Below are positions 22,701 through 33,975 of a DNA stretch of 64,000 bases, one piece after another. A program made the translations under genes and the position numbers. The DNA is from Tuctoria greenei. Lineage: Eukaryota; Streptophyta; Magnoliopsida; Poales; Poaceae. The notes under the pieces were generated by a model. That model did no database searches. It was given only the letters and a program-made list of their open reading frames with translations, and had not been told where the DNA came from. The stretch lies in assembly GCA_036927565.1 (NCBI GenBank), contig JAYESD010000009.1, positions 167,546,929-167,610,928 on the forward strand. Direction: 5' to 3'. The first letter of the stretch is position 1; each line of letters opens with the position of its first letter.

Positions 22701-24400
22701 AGACAATTTAGTCAAACCAGAGTGGGTGCAAAACTTCTGTTAGTAAGCTTGTTACTTATGTGTTTTTTCATTGTAGACCATAGAGAATTTGAGTATTTCA
22801 TTTTGTGTTGTTTCTATAATTGATGCACCTAAAAGGCCATGGGATTCATGTTGACATTTGATGTTTTTGAAATTTAATGATACATATCAGACCTACTATT
22901 GTTATTTTCATTCTCTATCATGCAAGACTGATGCAAATCATTTCGTTAACAGGAAAAAACATTTGTTAGAATTAGAAAGACACCACAGCATAAATTTCTT
23001 CTGCTACTGCACAGGAAAACATTTGGCTCGGGAATGTTTTCATGGCGATGGCACAGTGAGGATATAAGTACATAGTGGTGGGGAGGCGGCGAACAAAGAG
23101 ACCACAATGTGGATGCATTGTCCCGTAGCGGTGTTATAGTGAAATAGTGTCTCTGATGGATGGATGAAAGACGAGCATTGCCCGAGGTATTTCCCATGAC
23201 TCTGTAGTACTCTTTCATTATGGAGATTTTGAAGCTCAAACACAGAGGATAACCATGTTTTTCACTCACAGTTTTCATATCTTCCGATATAAACTCTATC
23301 ACAGTTCTAATTTAGAATTATGAAAACGTCAAGTTTTTGTCATTGTTCTGCATCAACCGTGTAGAACAAATACTCTTATATGAATGTTGTTGTGGTAATC
23401 TCATGTTGCAGGGTTTGCATTGTATTGCCCATTGCTCGATGGAGTTGTATTGTCCAACACAAGGATTATAGGAATCCGGAATAATAGTTATACACACACG
23501 ATACCTCTATACCGAGCTTCAGTGTAGGAGTTTTTGTGAGCATCGAGATAATATTCTGTACATTTGATGTTTCAACACCGCCATGAATCGTCTTTATGTG
23601 GTACGACTCAGCAGATAAAGATTTTTCTTCAGTGTTGATAATTTTTATCCAGTAAGCAGCTTAGTCACTAGGTCACAAGAGGATATTAATAAAAGCTAAT
23701 AAGGAACACACCTAGGATATGCTTATAAAATGTGAAAGTCCATGTCAATCTGTTTGGTTTTTGCATGAAACATGGAGAACTGGGTTTGTCAATGCAAAAT
23801 CTTAGATTGTAACAGTAGAAGCTCACTGACCAAAATGCTAAAATGTCCCTAGTGTGTGACAAAAGATTGGATGATCCATACCAGTTTTGTGCATTTGAAA
23901 TGGGATTTATCTTCAGCAACTTTGCCAGTACCCCATCATGCCCTCAGGTGAAAATGTGGCAAGTGACTTTACATTCATGTATGGAACTTGCAAAAAAATC
24001 GTGCATCAGGATTTGACAATGTTAAAAGCACTATTGAAAAAAATTCTAGCTACAAGTCAAAATATGAGCAAATCATTTATATATAGTGAAAAAAAATTGG
24101 ACGCCAAGCGCTCATAAGTGGTCCTTCAGTTCTACATACCGGCATCATCTCCAAACCCCTGCCGGCATTCGCCAAACAATTCTGACCTTAACATATTCCA
24201 TCACAAGGAACTCCTGGGAAACACCATTTAAAAGTCCAAGTCACCTTGCCTAGAATGCACAGAGATAGGATGTTTCGACATGTGGTGGCGTAGACGTGGA
24301 AAGACAGCACAGGATGTTGCTCCGTCAGCATGGTGACCTGTCCTGCAAAACTGCAAGGAGGCATATCACCCAAAGAACCTGTGTCAGCAGCTTACAGAAG
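19738..24400. other. Non-coding stretch upstream of gene A2
   Basis: This is a copy of 2280-6942, including the 48-bp minisatellite at 22204-22389. No gene is seen. Confidence 0.6.
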
Positions 24401-25168
24401 CATAAAAGAGCAGGGTTCCCTGTCCCTCACCACACTCCAATCTCTTTCTCTGGAAAACAGATTTCCTCTCATCTTTTCTGAAACCTAAGTTCCCCTCCTT
24501 CTTCCCTCCAGATCCAGATCTTCCCTACTAGATCTGCCCTACCAGATCTGCTGAGGGAGCTTGCTGGGTCTGACTTCACGCCAACGCTGTGTGGAGAGCT
24601 GACGGTCAGGAACGAGGTGAGCAAAACCTAATAACCTGCGTTGTCTCTCACCGAGTGTGCTTTATCTCTTATTGTTCCCCATCTGTTTCACAGAAAATTC
24701 GTCTCATCTGTCCCCAATCCAAGCTCCCATCCGCCCTCCGGATCCGTCCTTCTCTGTCCCAACAACAGGGGATCTTGCCGGGCCTGCCTCTGCATCACTG
24801 CCACACAGGAGCTCGTGCAGCCGACACTAGAGAACAAGGTGAGCCCAACCCTAACTGAGTTTCTTCTAGTTTCTCCATTTTGTTGTTCCGTTTCAGAAGC
24901 TAAGCGGTCAGAAATTGAAGTTAAATATCCCCCCCCCTTGTTCTTCATCTAGCAGGACCGTGTGGGGAGCTTGCTGTTTGACCGATCTTCGCACCGCCAC
25001 TCACGAGCTTGCGCAGCCACTGTTCAGGAACGAGAGGTAAGCCAAACCCTAACCCTAATCGAAATTCTCCATTTCTGCGATCTCGTTTAGAAGCTGGCAG
25101 AGGCAGATCCAGATTGAACATTTTTTTTTACTTTTTCTTCACCAAGCACGAGATAGATTTGAGCAAAC
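24401..25168 (+). promoter_or_regulatory. Promoter and triplicated leader of gene A2
   Basis: A copy of the A1 leader: TATA-like CATAAAAGA at 24401, 5' splice-like sites GTGAGC at 24617 and 24839, and GTAAGC near 25036. It is intact by eye, so the truncated A2 gene may still be transcribed. Confidence 0.5.
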
Positions 25169-26425
25169 ATGGGCGGTGAGGAAGGAAGGCAGATCAAGAG
25201 GATGGAGTTGGAGCTCCAGGAACCTCGTCTCACCGAGGACAACATCAGGGAGATCCTAGTCCGCCTGCCGGTCAAAGACGTCGTCCGCTACGGCACCATC
25301 TGCAAGGCGTGGCACCTCATCACCACTAACCAGGACTTCCTTGCTGAGAACGCACGCCGCCAACCGGCTCAGGTCCTCCTCTACAGGTACATCCCTCAGC
25401 TGCCATCCAGAGGATGTTGGGCCACGGATGTCATGCTGGACGCGATCTCCGCCTCTGGCGACCTAGAGAGCCGGCGTAGTGTTATCCGCTACCCTAAACC
25501 AGAAAATGGAGGGTGGCTCCTGCTCGCCGTCTGCGACGGTGTCCTCCTACTCAAGAAGGCAGATGGCATATACAACTTGTGTAACCCCACAACAAGGAAG
25601 TGGGCTGACCTCACGGGGCTTAATCCGCCTCCGCCGCCACAGCCGACCGACCTGTTCGATGAGCCGGAGTACGCCTTCTACTTCCACCAGCAATCAGGTG
25701 AGTATCGTCTCTTATGTCGAAAAACTTGGACTAGAAACGGGAAATGGTGCATCCTCTCCACCGGGGAGCCTGGAAAAAGGAATATCTACACAGAGGCTGC
25801 CAACGCAGATGGTATAGCTGCGCTTGTGCCCTGCCTGCGCAAGGCAGTAACAGTGCCCATGGATCTCCACGGCAACCTGCACTGGCCGCCTCAACCGGAC
25901 TCTGCCGCTGGCCAGACAAAGATGGTGGCTTTTGACATATTTTCAGAGACATTCACCCAAATGGATGGTCCACCGACGACCACAGGCAACAATCGTGTAA
26001 AGCTCTTCATCATAGACGAGCTCCTTGTGGGAGCTGACTTTGGGCAGGAGAACAGCATTGACCTCTGGTTCCTTGAGAACTATGGCAATGCCGCTAGGTG
26101 GGAACTGCGCCACCGGGTTGCCATGCCGTGGGGGCCTTATAGTCATGGAAGACCATCAGACCCTTTGAGTCTGTTGAGTATGGCCGCGGTGGCTGATGAA
26201 CAAGGCAACATCTTACTCGGTAACAGTCACGGTTTAGTACTCTATAACAGGAACAAGAAACAGACAATAAAGACCATCAACTCTGAGATGCTGGGTAACA
26301 TAAATGTCATTGTGTCGAGGCACGTGTTCAGAGCAAACCTCATGCATCACCCTCACTTCTCCACACACTACTACAAAAAGCATTTTTACAGGTGCCTCAA
26401 TTTTTCAAACACAGGCGGTCCTTAA
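25169..26425 (+). CDS. F-box protein A2, C-terminus replaced by transposon sequence (418 aa)
   Basis: Residues 1-399 match A1, including the F-box (21-62) and nearly all of the F-box-associated tail. At codon 400 a CACTA-type terminus (CACTACTACAAAA, 26366) enters the frame. The native last 11 residues are replaced by 19 transposon-encoded ones (HYYKKHFYRCLNFSNTGGP). The native 3' UTR and poly(A) signals are gone. The frame is otherwise open. It differs from A1/A3 at several sites, for example R for L at residue 40 and H for R at 49. It may be a recently damaged gene or still produce a near-full-length receptor if a poly(A) site is found in the transposon. Confidence 0.75.
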   Translation: MGGEEGRQIKRMELELQEPRLTEDNIREILVRLPVKDVVRYGTICKAWHLITTNQDFLAENARRQPAQVLLYRYIPQLPSRGCWATDVMLDAISASGDLESRRSVIRYPKPENGGWLLLAVCDGVLLLKKADGIYNLCNPTTRKWADLTGLNPPPPPQPTDLFDEPEYAFYFHQQSGEYRLLCRKTWTRNGKWCILSTGEPGKRNIYTEAANADGIAALVPCLRKAVTVPMDLHGNLHWPPQPDSAAGQTKMVAFDIFSETFTQMDGPPTTTGNNRVKLFIIDELLVGADFGQENSIDLWFLENYGNAARWELRHRVAMPWGPYSHGRPSDPLSLLSMAAVADEQGNILLGNSHGLVLYNRNKKQTIKTINSEMLGNINVIVSRHVFRANLMHHPHFSTHYYKKHFYRCLNFSNTGGP

Positions 26426-26512
26426 AAATATGCGACTGTGATGACGAATGATACAATAACTGCCTGCGATGAAAGAACAACACATGCGGATTTTAAAAAA
26501 CAAACGCTTGGG
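26366..26512 (+). mobile_element. Left end of a different CACTA-type element, truncated
   Basis: The sequence starts CACTACTACAAAAAGC and carries subterminal ACAGGCGGTCC and GACTGTGATGA motifs like those of the full CACTA elements here, but diverges from them. The left flank is ACA from gene A2 (26363-26365). It has no right end; near 26513 it passes into Tat coding sequence, so most of the element is deleted. Confidence 0.65.
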
Positions 26513-29091
26513 TAAATACTCACCACCCTACCAACTCTGGTAGCTCCGAACCCTGGTGAGCCTTTGCTGCTTTACATTTCAGCAACTGACGAAGTCGTCA
26601 GTATGGTCCTGGTTGCAGAGAGACCAGAACTATCCCATACTCAGGAATACAGACCCCTCTGGGAGGGTCCGAAAGTTCCTAAAAGAGAGTCTGGGTCCCA
26701 GTTCCTAGACTTGAGTCCACAAGAAGCTACTTCAGAAGACCCAGACCCCTCCGGGAGGGTCCAGGTCACCTCTGAAGAAGCTCTGGGTCCCTCCAGCAAG
26801 GACCCGGAGGTCCCTGAAGAAGCTCTGGATCCCTCCGGGAAGATCCGGGTCAATGAAGAGGAAGCTCCGGACCCCTCCGGGAGGGTCCAGACCATCTAGC
26901 GCCCAATGTACTTCATTAGTGAAGTACTTCATGACGCCAAGACTCGATACCTAGAGGTGCATAAGCTACTCTATGCAGTTCTTATCGCCTCCAGGAAGCT
27001 TCGCCATTACTTCCAAGCTCACAAGATTTCAGTGGTGACTTCTTACCCACTTCGAGCAATCTTGCATAATCCCAACTAAACTGGGGATATTGCAAAGTGG
27101 GCAGCAGAATTGGCTGAATTCGATCTCGAATTCATTCCAAGGCAAGCAATCAAGAGTTAAGCATTGGCGGATTTCGTGGCAGAATGGACTCCCTCTCCAT
27201 CAAATCCTGGGGGCCCCAGTGAGCAGAAGCCGGAACACAAGGCTCCGATCTTCACCGAGCCTTACTGGACCCTCTACTTCGATGACTCCATGCAAAAGCA
27301 GGGGGCCGGAGCTGGAATCCTTCTCCTCGCACCAACCGGGGAGAAGGTAAAATACATGGTACACCTTGACTTCAAGGCGACCAACAACATGGCGGAGTAC
27401 GAAGCACTCATCTACGGACTAAAGGTGGCACTGTCATATGGTGTCAAACAGCTGCTGGTCAAGGGAGATTCACAGCTCATCATTAAACAAGTGAAGGGTG
27501 AATGCTCCTGCAACAATCTCCAGCTAGCTGCTTACCTCCTTGAAGTCCAGAGGCTTTAGAAGGACTTCGAAGTCCTAGACTTCCACCATGTCCAGCGTGC
27601 CCACAATGCTGAAGCTGACGAACTCTCGACGAAAGCGTCAACCGGAGCTCCGGCTCCTGACGGAACTTTTGTCCGGAGGTTGTCAAAACCCACAGCTCAG
27701 CCTGCCGAACTGAGCGAAGGGGGCGAGATCAGCATCCCGAAGCTGACGGTCCCGATGGCCCTGTTACCATGGCAGCCATCAAGGGTCATTGGTGCTGCCA
27801 GAAGCTCCGAGCAACCCAGCATGCAAGACTCAAATGCTCAAGTTAGCTCCGATGCATGGATCTCGGAGATCCGGAGCTACTTGAAAGACAATATCCTTCC
27901 TGACGATGATGTATCCGCTGACCGGACAGTCAGATTGGCTAAAAGATACAGGTTGGTAGAAGGGGATCTCTACCGGCGCGGTGCCAACGGCGTCCTAATG
28001 AGGTGCATCACAAGGGAACAAGGCTGCAAGCTCCTCGAAGAAATCCATGGAGGCGAGTGTGGGAACCACGCGTCTTCCCGCACGCTGGTCGGTAAAGCCT
28101 TCCGACATGGCTTCTACTGGCCTACAGCACTCCAGGATGCAACTGATCTGGTGAAGAAATGCGAAGCATGCCAATTTCATGCAAAACAAATTCACACACC
28201 GGCTCAGCCTCTACAAATGATACCTCCTACATGGCCCTTCACCGTGTGGGGGATGGACATCTTGGGACCTTTCCCAAGAGCCGTCAGAGGTTACAAGTTC
28301 CTGTATGTCGCCATTGACAAGTTCACCAAGTGGCCGGAAGCAACTCCAGTTGTGACAATAAACAAGCAATCTGCTATCAACTTTTTGTAGTCCATTGTAT
28401 GCAGATTTGGAGTCCCAAACAAAATCATCACTGATAACGGGACCCAATTCACAAACTCTGCATTTCAAGGATATTGCGAAGACCTCGGCATTCAAGTTTT
28501 CTACGCCTCCGTAGCTCACCCGAAAAGCAATGGCCAGGCCGAGAGAGCAAATGTTGAAATCCTTAAAGGACTCAAAACGCGCACCTATGAACGCTTGAAA
28601 AACATGGAGCCAACTGGATTGAAGAGCTTCCGCCCACTCTATGGGCCAACAGGACAACTCCAAACCGGTCAACTGGAGAGACACCCTTCTTCCTGGTGTA
28701 CGGAGCTGAAGCAATCCTTCCTCCAGAGATCACCTTGGGGTCACTCCGGGTCCGGACCTTCGACGAAGCCACGCAGGACCAGCTCCAGCGTGAAGACCTA
28801 GACCTCCTTGAGGAGGGAAGGTGCCAAGCAGCTGTTCGGAATGCCCGATACCGCCAAGCCCTTCGGCGCTATCATCAGCAGCATGTACACAACCGACAGC
28901 TCGAGGAAGGCGATCTGGTGCTATGGAGAATACAATCCAGAGAAGGGTTAACCAAACTCTCCCCCAGTTGGGAGGGACCCTTCCGAGTGATTAAAGTATC
29001 CCGTCCCGGAAGCGTTTGCTTGGCCACTGAGGATGGGACACCTCTCCCAAATCCTTGGAACATTGAGCACCTCCGTAAGTTCTACACTTAA
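26513..29091 (+). pseudogene. Tat-lineage Ty3/gypsy pol fragment: RNase H, archaeal-type RNase H, integrase (copy 1)
   Basis: Sequence begins at the end of reverse transcriptase/start of RNase H (LTTLPTLVAPNPGEPLLLYI, 26520 on). An acidic Pro-rich insertion follows (about 26650-26895), then FISEVLHDAKTRYLEVHKLL. A second, archaeal-type RNase H lies at 27270-27640 (YFDDS, NNMAEYEAL, VKGDSQ, HNAEADELS), a hallmark of Tat elements. Integrase has the His/Cys site (HASSRTLVGKAFRHGFYW ... KKCEACQ) and DDE residues in WGMDILG, TDNGTQF and NGQAERAN. In-frame stops occur near 26897, 27078, 27159, 27557 and 28388, and a one-base loss near 28602 shifts the frame. Gag, protease and most of RT are absent. 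Confidence 0.85.
26650..26895 (+). repeat. CCTCCGGGAGGGTCC-type repeats within the RNase H region
   Basis: At least five degenerate units centred on CCCTCCGGGAGGGTCC, itself nearly palindromic, are spaced 30-70 bp apart. They encode a PDPSGRVQ-like repeat between two conserved RNase H blocks. Confidence 0.65.
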
Positions 29092-30426
29092 TATCACGGA
29101 GGTGAGTCTGTAGTAACTTGAGGTGTATGTTATAGAGTCATTGTACAGAGTCGGGTAGTTCCTCCGGGAGAACAGCCGGACCTTTCTCGAAAGGTTCGCA
29201 AAGTTCATGCAACACTTGTCACAGTCTCAGGACTAAAAGTGTGGCTAGCTACCCTGGGTCAAACGAGAAATGAAACACGCTTAGCCCTGTTCCGTACGCT
29301 AAGGGTGTACTTGTTTCCCCTGTACCCCGGACCTATAATGAAAGACATCTTCATGTGAAACAGACTCCACGTGCATTTATTTTGTACAGGCTCAACATTT
29401 TTTATTTTTCTCTTTCTTGTCTATAACAAAGTTGTGCAATTCTTAAGAAATTTTAGTTCGACCAGTTCATGTACAATTCGAGCTGTATTGTCAATTCTTC
29501 TGGATTCGAATATTGTTCATGGCCCACTCGCCTGAATGCCGCCAAGCCAATCTAGGGTCGGAGTGTGCTATCAACTTAGTCTGGTCAAGCACCCTAAGTA
29601 CGCCACTCTACCTACACCCCGACAGGCCGAAGTAAGGCGGGTCCAAGTACAATTAGATCCGGAAGAAAGAAGGCAACACATTCGGTTGTATTCAGAATTG
29701 TGTTTGACCTAAAATTTTCTTGGGAATCGTAAACCGCGACGAAGTTATAGGCAAGGATCGAATTTTACTATTTTTCTTGGCTTCAGTGTGCAGGAAAAAT
29801 AAAGAATCCACATTGATGGAGAAAAGCCGGAGCTAACAAAGCTCCGACTCCCTCTAGGTGGCTTGTAATCGATGTTAAACATTGAAAACAAGCATCACTG
29901 GAGCAACCAAGCTCCGGTAAAGCTAGGGGGGCCAGCCGTCAATGTAGAATAAAAGATGGTGAGAAGACTCCACAAACGGAGTCTGCTGCCGACAAACAAA
30001 GCGTTAGCAAAGGTCACTGCCGGAGCTACTAAGCTCCGGCACCCCGGAGGGCTAACTATCGATGCTCTACGCGTTCGTAGGAACTACTGCCGGAGCTACT
30101 GAGCTCCGACGGTAGCCAATGCCGGAGCTTCTGAGCTCCGACAACCTCAGGGGGCCTTCACTATCGAAGACTTCGGACCTACACTCTACAAGTTCGAAGC
30201 AAACGAGTCTTCAACAAAACACAATATCCTCTTGGTACATGTTCACAATCAAATTGTGTACATCTACCAGGGGGCCAAGTGAAGACAAAAGCGTTGAAGA
30301 CAAAAAATGGAATTCGCAAAAAATTTGGATTTCATTCATCTGGAGACAAGGGATTACAAAATTGGGGAAGAAAAAGAGAGAATACAAGTGGGAGCTACAG
30401 AGATGGTCCTAAATCCTATGGAAGAA
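29092..30426. other. Tat spacer between pol and the antisense ORF (copy 1)
   Basis: No coding region was recognised. In Tat elements a spacer here separates pol from an extra ORF. It carries the palindrome cluster listed separately. Confidence 0.6.
29827..30140. repeat. Cluster of five GGAGCT...AGCTCC palindromes
   Basis: CCGGAGCTACTAAGCTCCGG (30020-30039) is a perfect inverted repeat. Related units lie at 29827-29846, 29900-29917, 30090-30108 and 30122-30140, each a 7-9 bp arm with a short loop. They could form small hairpins in RNA. Confidence 0.75.
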
Positions 30427-31949
30427 CTAGGCAACCTTCTGAGCAACCTCCGACACGTTGGCTCGGGTGGCTTCACCTTCTCCTTCGACGGGACCTTCAA
30501 GCACCGGGTCCAGAGGGAATTGGGGATCCCGGCTGGTGTAGCACGTCAGCACATACTCTGCGACGTTCTTCGCCAGGGACTGCACTTCAACCTCCAACTG
30601 GCCCGCGATGACGTCACCCACCTTGGAGAGTTTGCCACCCACTGAGCTCAACGCCTGCAACACCAGGTTCGGCTCCGGCTCCGGATCATTCGGATGCACG
30701 GGACTGAAGCCCATCGGTGTCAGCGTGTAGTTGGCTTTGCTCAGGAACTCCCAAACCTGTTGGGAGTCCGCAGCCCTCAAGCCCTTCAGTTCCTCCAAGG
30801 ATCTTTTGGCCGCCGCCAGTTCAGAATTCTCGCGAGCAAGGCGCTCAACCTCTTTGGAATTTTGCTGAATCTTTTCAGCAACCTGCTTCTCGAGTTTTCC
30901 GAGCTCCTCCTCCCGGAGGTAGATCTTGTTCCGGGGGTCAACCAGGTCCTTCTCCCTGCCCCTAACTTTCTTCTCCCTTGCAGCGATGGCACACTCTTGC
31001 TGGTAGAGTTCTTGCCCTCGCACCCAGGCCTTCTCCTCCTCCTCAACGCAACGCTCCTCCAATTTCTTGGCGTGTTCCTCAAGGCCCTTGTCAGCCACAG
31101 CCACCTTTTCGGCGAGCTCCTCTTCCCTCTTCATGACGTCATCCCGCAGCTCTAGGAGTTTCTACTCTTCGTCTTCGAGCTTCTTCTCCCTCTCCTCAAG
31201 TGCCTCCCGGCGCTTGATGAGAGTAGTGTTAATGGCTTCAAGCCTTTCTTGGCGATCATCAGCCGCACTATTAGCTGCCTTGGTCTGCTCATAAATGGCC
31301 CAAGATTGAGCGTCGAGGGCACGAGTCAAGCTCTCCCTATCATCCAATAATTTGCCCCAGTACTCCAGGCGGACCTTCTCCTGTTTGATCCACTCCTTGT
31401 CGTCTGCCAGCCTAGACTGCGCCAGCTTGGTCTTGAAGTAGAGCCGATTACGCCACTGCCTAAGGGTTTGGCGCTCCTCTTCAAGAGCCTTGGTGTCGTG
31501 GTAGAATGCCACATGGACTTGACGCAGATTGGAGCAAGCGTTGTCAATAGACAACGATAGGGGAATAGGGTCCGGACCTGTTGGGGTCTCCTCCGCTGGT
31601 TCCAGTGGGTTCTCGCTTACAAAAATTTGGTCCCACTCCACAATAGTGGTCCCTTAAGCCTCCACGGCACTAGGGCCGTCCTCCGGGATAGCCTCAGTCG
31701 CCACTGAGGAGGGTCCCGCAGAAGAAGTTCCGACCTCCGGAAGTGGTTCCGAAGGCCCTGCCGCCAGGTCTTCATTTGCCCCCTCAGGCAGGGGGCCAGC
31801 GACTTCATCTGGGCACCCTGGCCCAGCAGCAGGCAACTCTGCCGTCATCACTTCCGGAGCAGGGGCAACTTCAGGCTCCGGCCTGGGCTCCTCCTCCGCT
31901 GGTGACTCGGGTGTTGGCACCTCAACCACCATGGGTTCGAGTGCTGATG

Positions 31950-32220
31950 CCTCTGCAACAACCGGCCTTGAGGCCGGAGCTTCAACCGCAATCGACTCTG
32001 CAGCCAAAGCTTCAGTGGCAACCGGCTCTGAGGCCGGAGCTTCGGAGGTAGCCGGCTCAACCGCCAGGACTTCCTCAACATCCGGCTCGCTCGCCGGGAC
32101 TTCAATAACATCCGGCTCAACCGCCGGGGCTTCGACAACTTCTGGCTCTAGGGCCGGAATCAATGCTTCCTCCGGCTCAACGGCCGGAGCTTCCATCATC
32201 TCAGCATCAAGACCCGGGGC
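31950..32220 (-). repeat. Pro/Glu-rich minisatellite in the antisense ORF
   Basis: Units of about 30-36 bp, cored by GGCTCAACCGCCGGGGCTTC on the plus strand, encode VEAPAxEPxVxE-like repeats on the minus strand. The repeat is kept in copy 2 at about 42318-42588. Confidence 0.7.
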
Positions 32221-32449
32221 TTCAACCTCCGGGGCAGGTGCCACTGGCGCATCTTCTCTCCCGTGGTCCGACGCTACCACGGGAGTGTCGGGGGATGAGT
32301 CGAGGTCCATGACCACGACAGCTGGCGCCGGAGCTGCCGCAGCTTCAGCCACCACTTGGGGCGGCACCGGGACAGGAGCAGAAGCCTCCGCCCTCACAGC
32401 TTCAGCTGTTGTGGCTGAGGGTAGAGCCTCACTCCTCTTCTTGGGGACG

Positions 32450-32528
32450 CTGCAGATGATGGATGAAGAAACTTAAAAAAACAATTACTATAACAAAACA
32501 ACTATCTGAGGTAAAGATTAAAAATTAC
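32450..32528 (-). other. Predicted intron in the antisense ORF
   Basis: On the minus strand GAG|GTAATT begins it and a pyrimidine-containing stretch ending CATCTGCAG ends it. It is 79 bp, AT-rich, and separates two open coding blocks. Copy 2 has the same borders at 42896 and 42817. Prediction by motif only. Confidence 0.5.
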
Positions 32529-33975
32529 CTCGGAAGGCTTCTGCACCAGCTTGCACGAAATCTCTTTCTCCGGTGTTCTGTGCTGACCATAGCCGCCGCC
32601 GGCGTGGTAGTTTCGGAAGGCCTCCCAGAACTTGTTGCAGCCGCGGGCATTTCCTTAGTCGAGGCCCCCCTCGACCGGGAAGGACCTCCAGACCCAGAGG
32701 CCTCAACTGGCCCTTGTGCTGGAGTCACATGCCCGGAGCTTGCACCCCGGGAAGACGCTGCTGCAGGTACAGTCACCGCAGTTGTAGAAGACCTCCCCCT
32801 TCGGGGAGAAGGAGCTGCTGCAGAGGATGCAGGCCTGACGGACCTTCCGTCGGCATGCTTCATCTTCCTCTTCCGGCTCGAGGGTTCGTCCGCCAGCTCC
32901 TTGCCCTTGCCGATGACTTCGGTCCTTGGCTTCGGGGCAGGGTCGGAGCCACCTTCAGAAGCCCCAGGGATCACCACCCTGGAGGTCGATCTTCTCTCGA
33001 CGACACCTAGGTCGTCAAGCACCGGCATCGTCTGCCGGAGCTCCCTGCTGAACTCTACTTCCACGTTCAAGGGGAGGAAAGCTGGTGGCGGGGTTAAGTC
33101 ATCACCCGCAATGTCGATGTCGTGCTGGAACTTCTTGAGATGAAACTCCAAGGTCGCCCCCTCCATGTTGGACTTCAGCCCGGTCACGACCCGGTCGTCG
33201 TCCATCACATTGTTGAGGGCCCAAGCGAGTTTTTCTCTCCTCTTCAGCGGTGCCCACCTGTTGACCAGGAAATTGCAAAATACCCCCTGAGGAGTTAATC
33301 CTCCCTTCACACACTGGCGGATCCTGGTCAGAGCAGAGTTGAAGGCATCCGACAACACTGGAGCTTCACTCCAGACTGCAGTGTCGGTGTTGGGGAGGCC
33401 TTCGGGCAGCTCCAGCTTCTCGTGCTCCTCCACCCGGATGACTATCCAGTCCTTCTTCCAATCATCCCACTTTCCAGAGGGAAACGACCGGAGGTACTTG
33501 AATGGACACTTCTTTCGCTTCACGAAGTAGTAAAAGACAAGGTACTCATTACTCCTACCGGTGGTATGGACGGTGAAGAAGGTCCGAAAAAGCTCAATGC
33601 AGGGGGGATGCCCACCCACATTTCGCATAAGTGGACGAAGACAAACACTAGAATAATGGAGTGGGGGCCAAGGTGGTACAGCTGCAGACCATAGAAGTCT
33701 AGCAGCATCAAGAAAAAGGAGGAAAAAGGTGGGATCAACCCCACCATGGCGTACGAAGAGAAGTACACCATCTCGCCGGCGTGCTCCTTCTCAAATGGGA
33801 GCTCTCCCCCAGTGCGTACCAGATGGTTGAAGAAGTCTGGGGACCACCCCATGAGGGCCCGGACCTTCTTCAGGTTACCTTCTGTCTTCAAGCGGCTCTC
33901 GCGGAGACCCAACTCCATCGCAGCACAACGAGGCAAGAGAGAAAAAGCAAGCACAAGTTGGGAGTTTGAGCGCAA

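Larger units (their letters stand above)
30427..33975 (-). pseudogene. Antisense extra ORF of the Tat element (gypsy-type and coiled-coil protein), copy 1
   Basis: Read on the minus strand. An N-terminal part (33975-33520) contains FSSFFLMLLDFYGLQL and CEMWVG, continuing after a one-base frame break near 33612 into IELFRTFF...YYFVKRKKC. This resembles the 'putative gypsy type transposon' domain found in such ORFs. A basic Ser/Pro-rich segment follows. A likely intron with GT at 32528 and AG at 32450 comes next. Then there is a Pro/Glu/Ala-rich repeat (32397-31654) and a long charged coiled coil (31641-30427). Stops lie near 31655 and 31160 where copy 2 is open. Maize Grande has a comparable antisense gene. 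Its function is unknown. Confidence 0.7.

Noticed and set aside
30279..31155. Plus-strand open frames over the retroelement 3' region
   Set aside because: They are mirror frames of the antisense coiled-coil ORF, whose strand is supported by composition, the intron and family knowledge.
31931..32476. Plus-strand Ser/Thr/Ala-rich frame
   Set aside because: It is a shadow of the minus-strand Pro/Glu repeat block.
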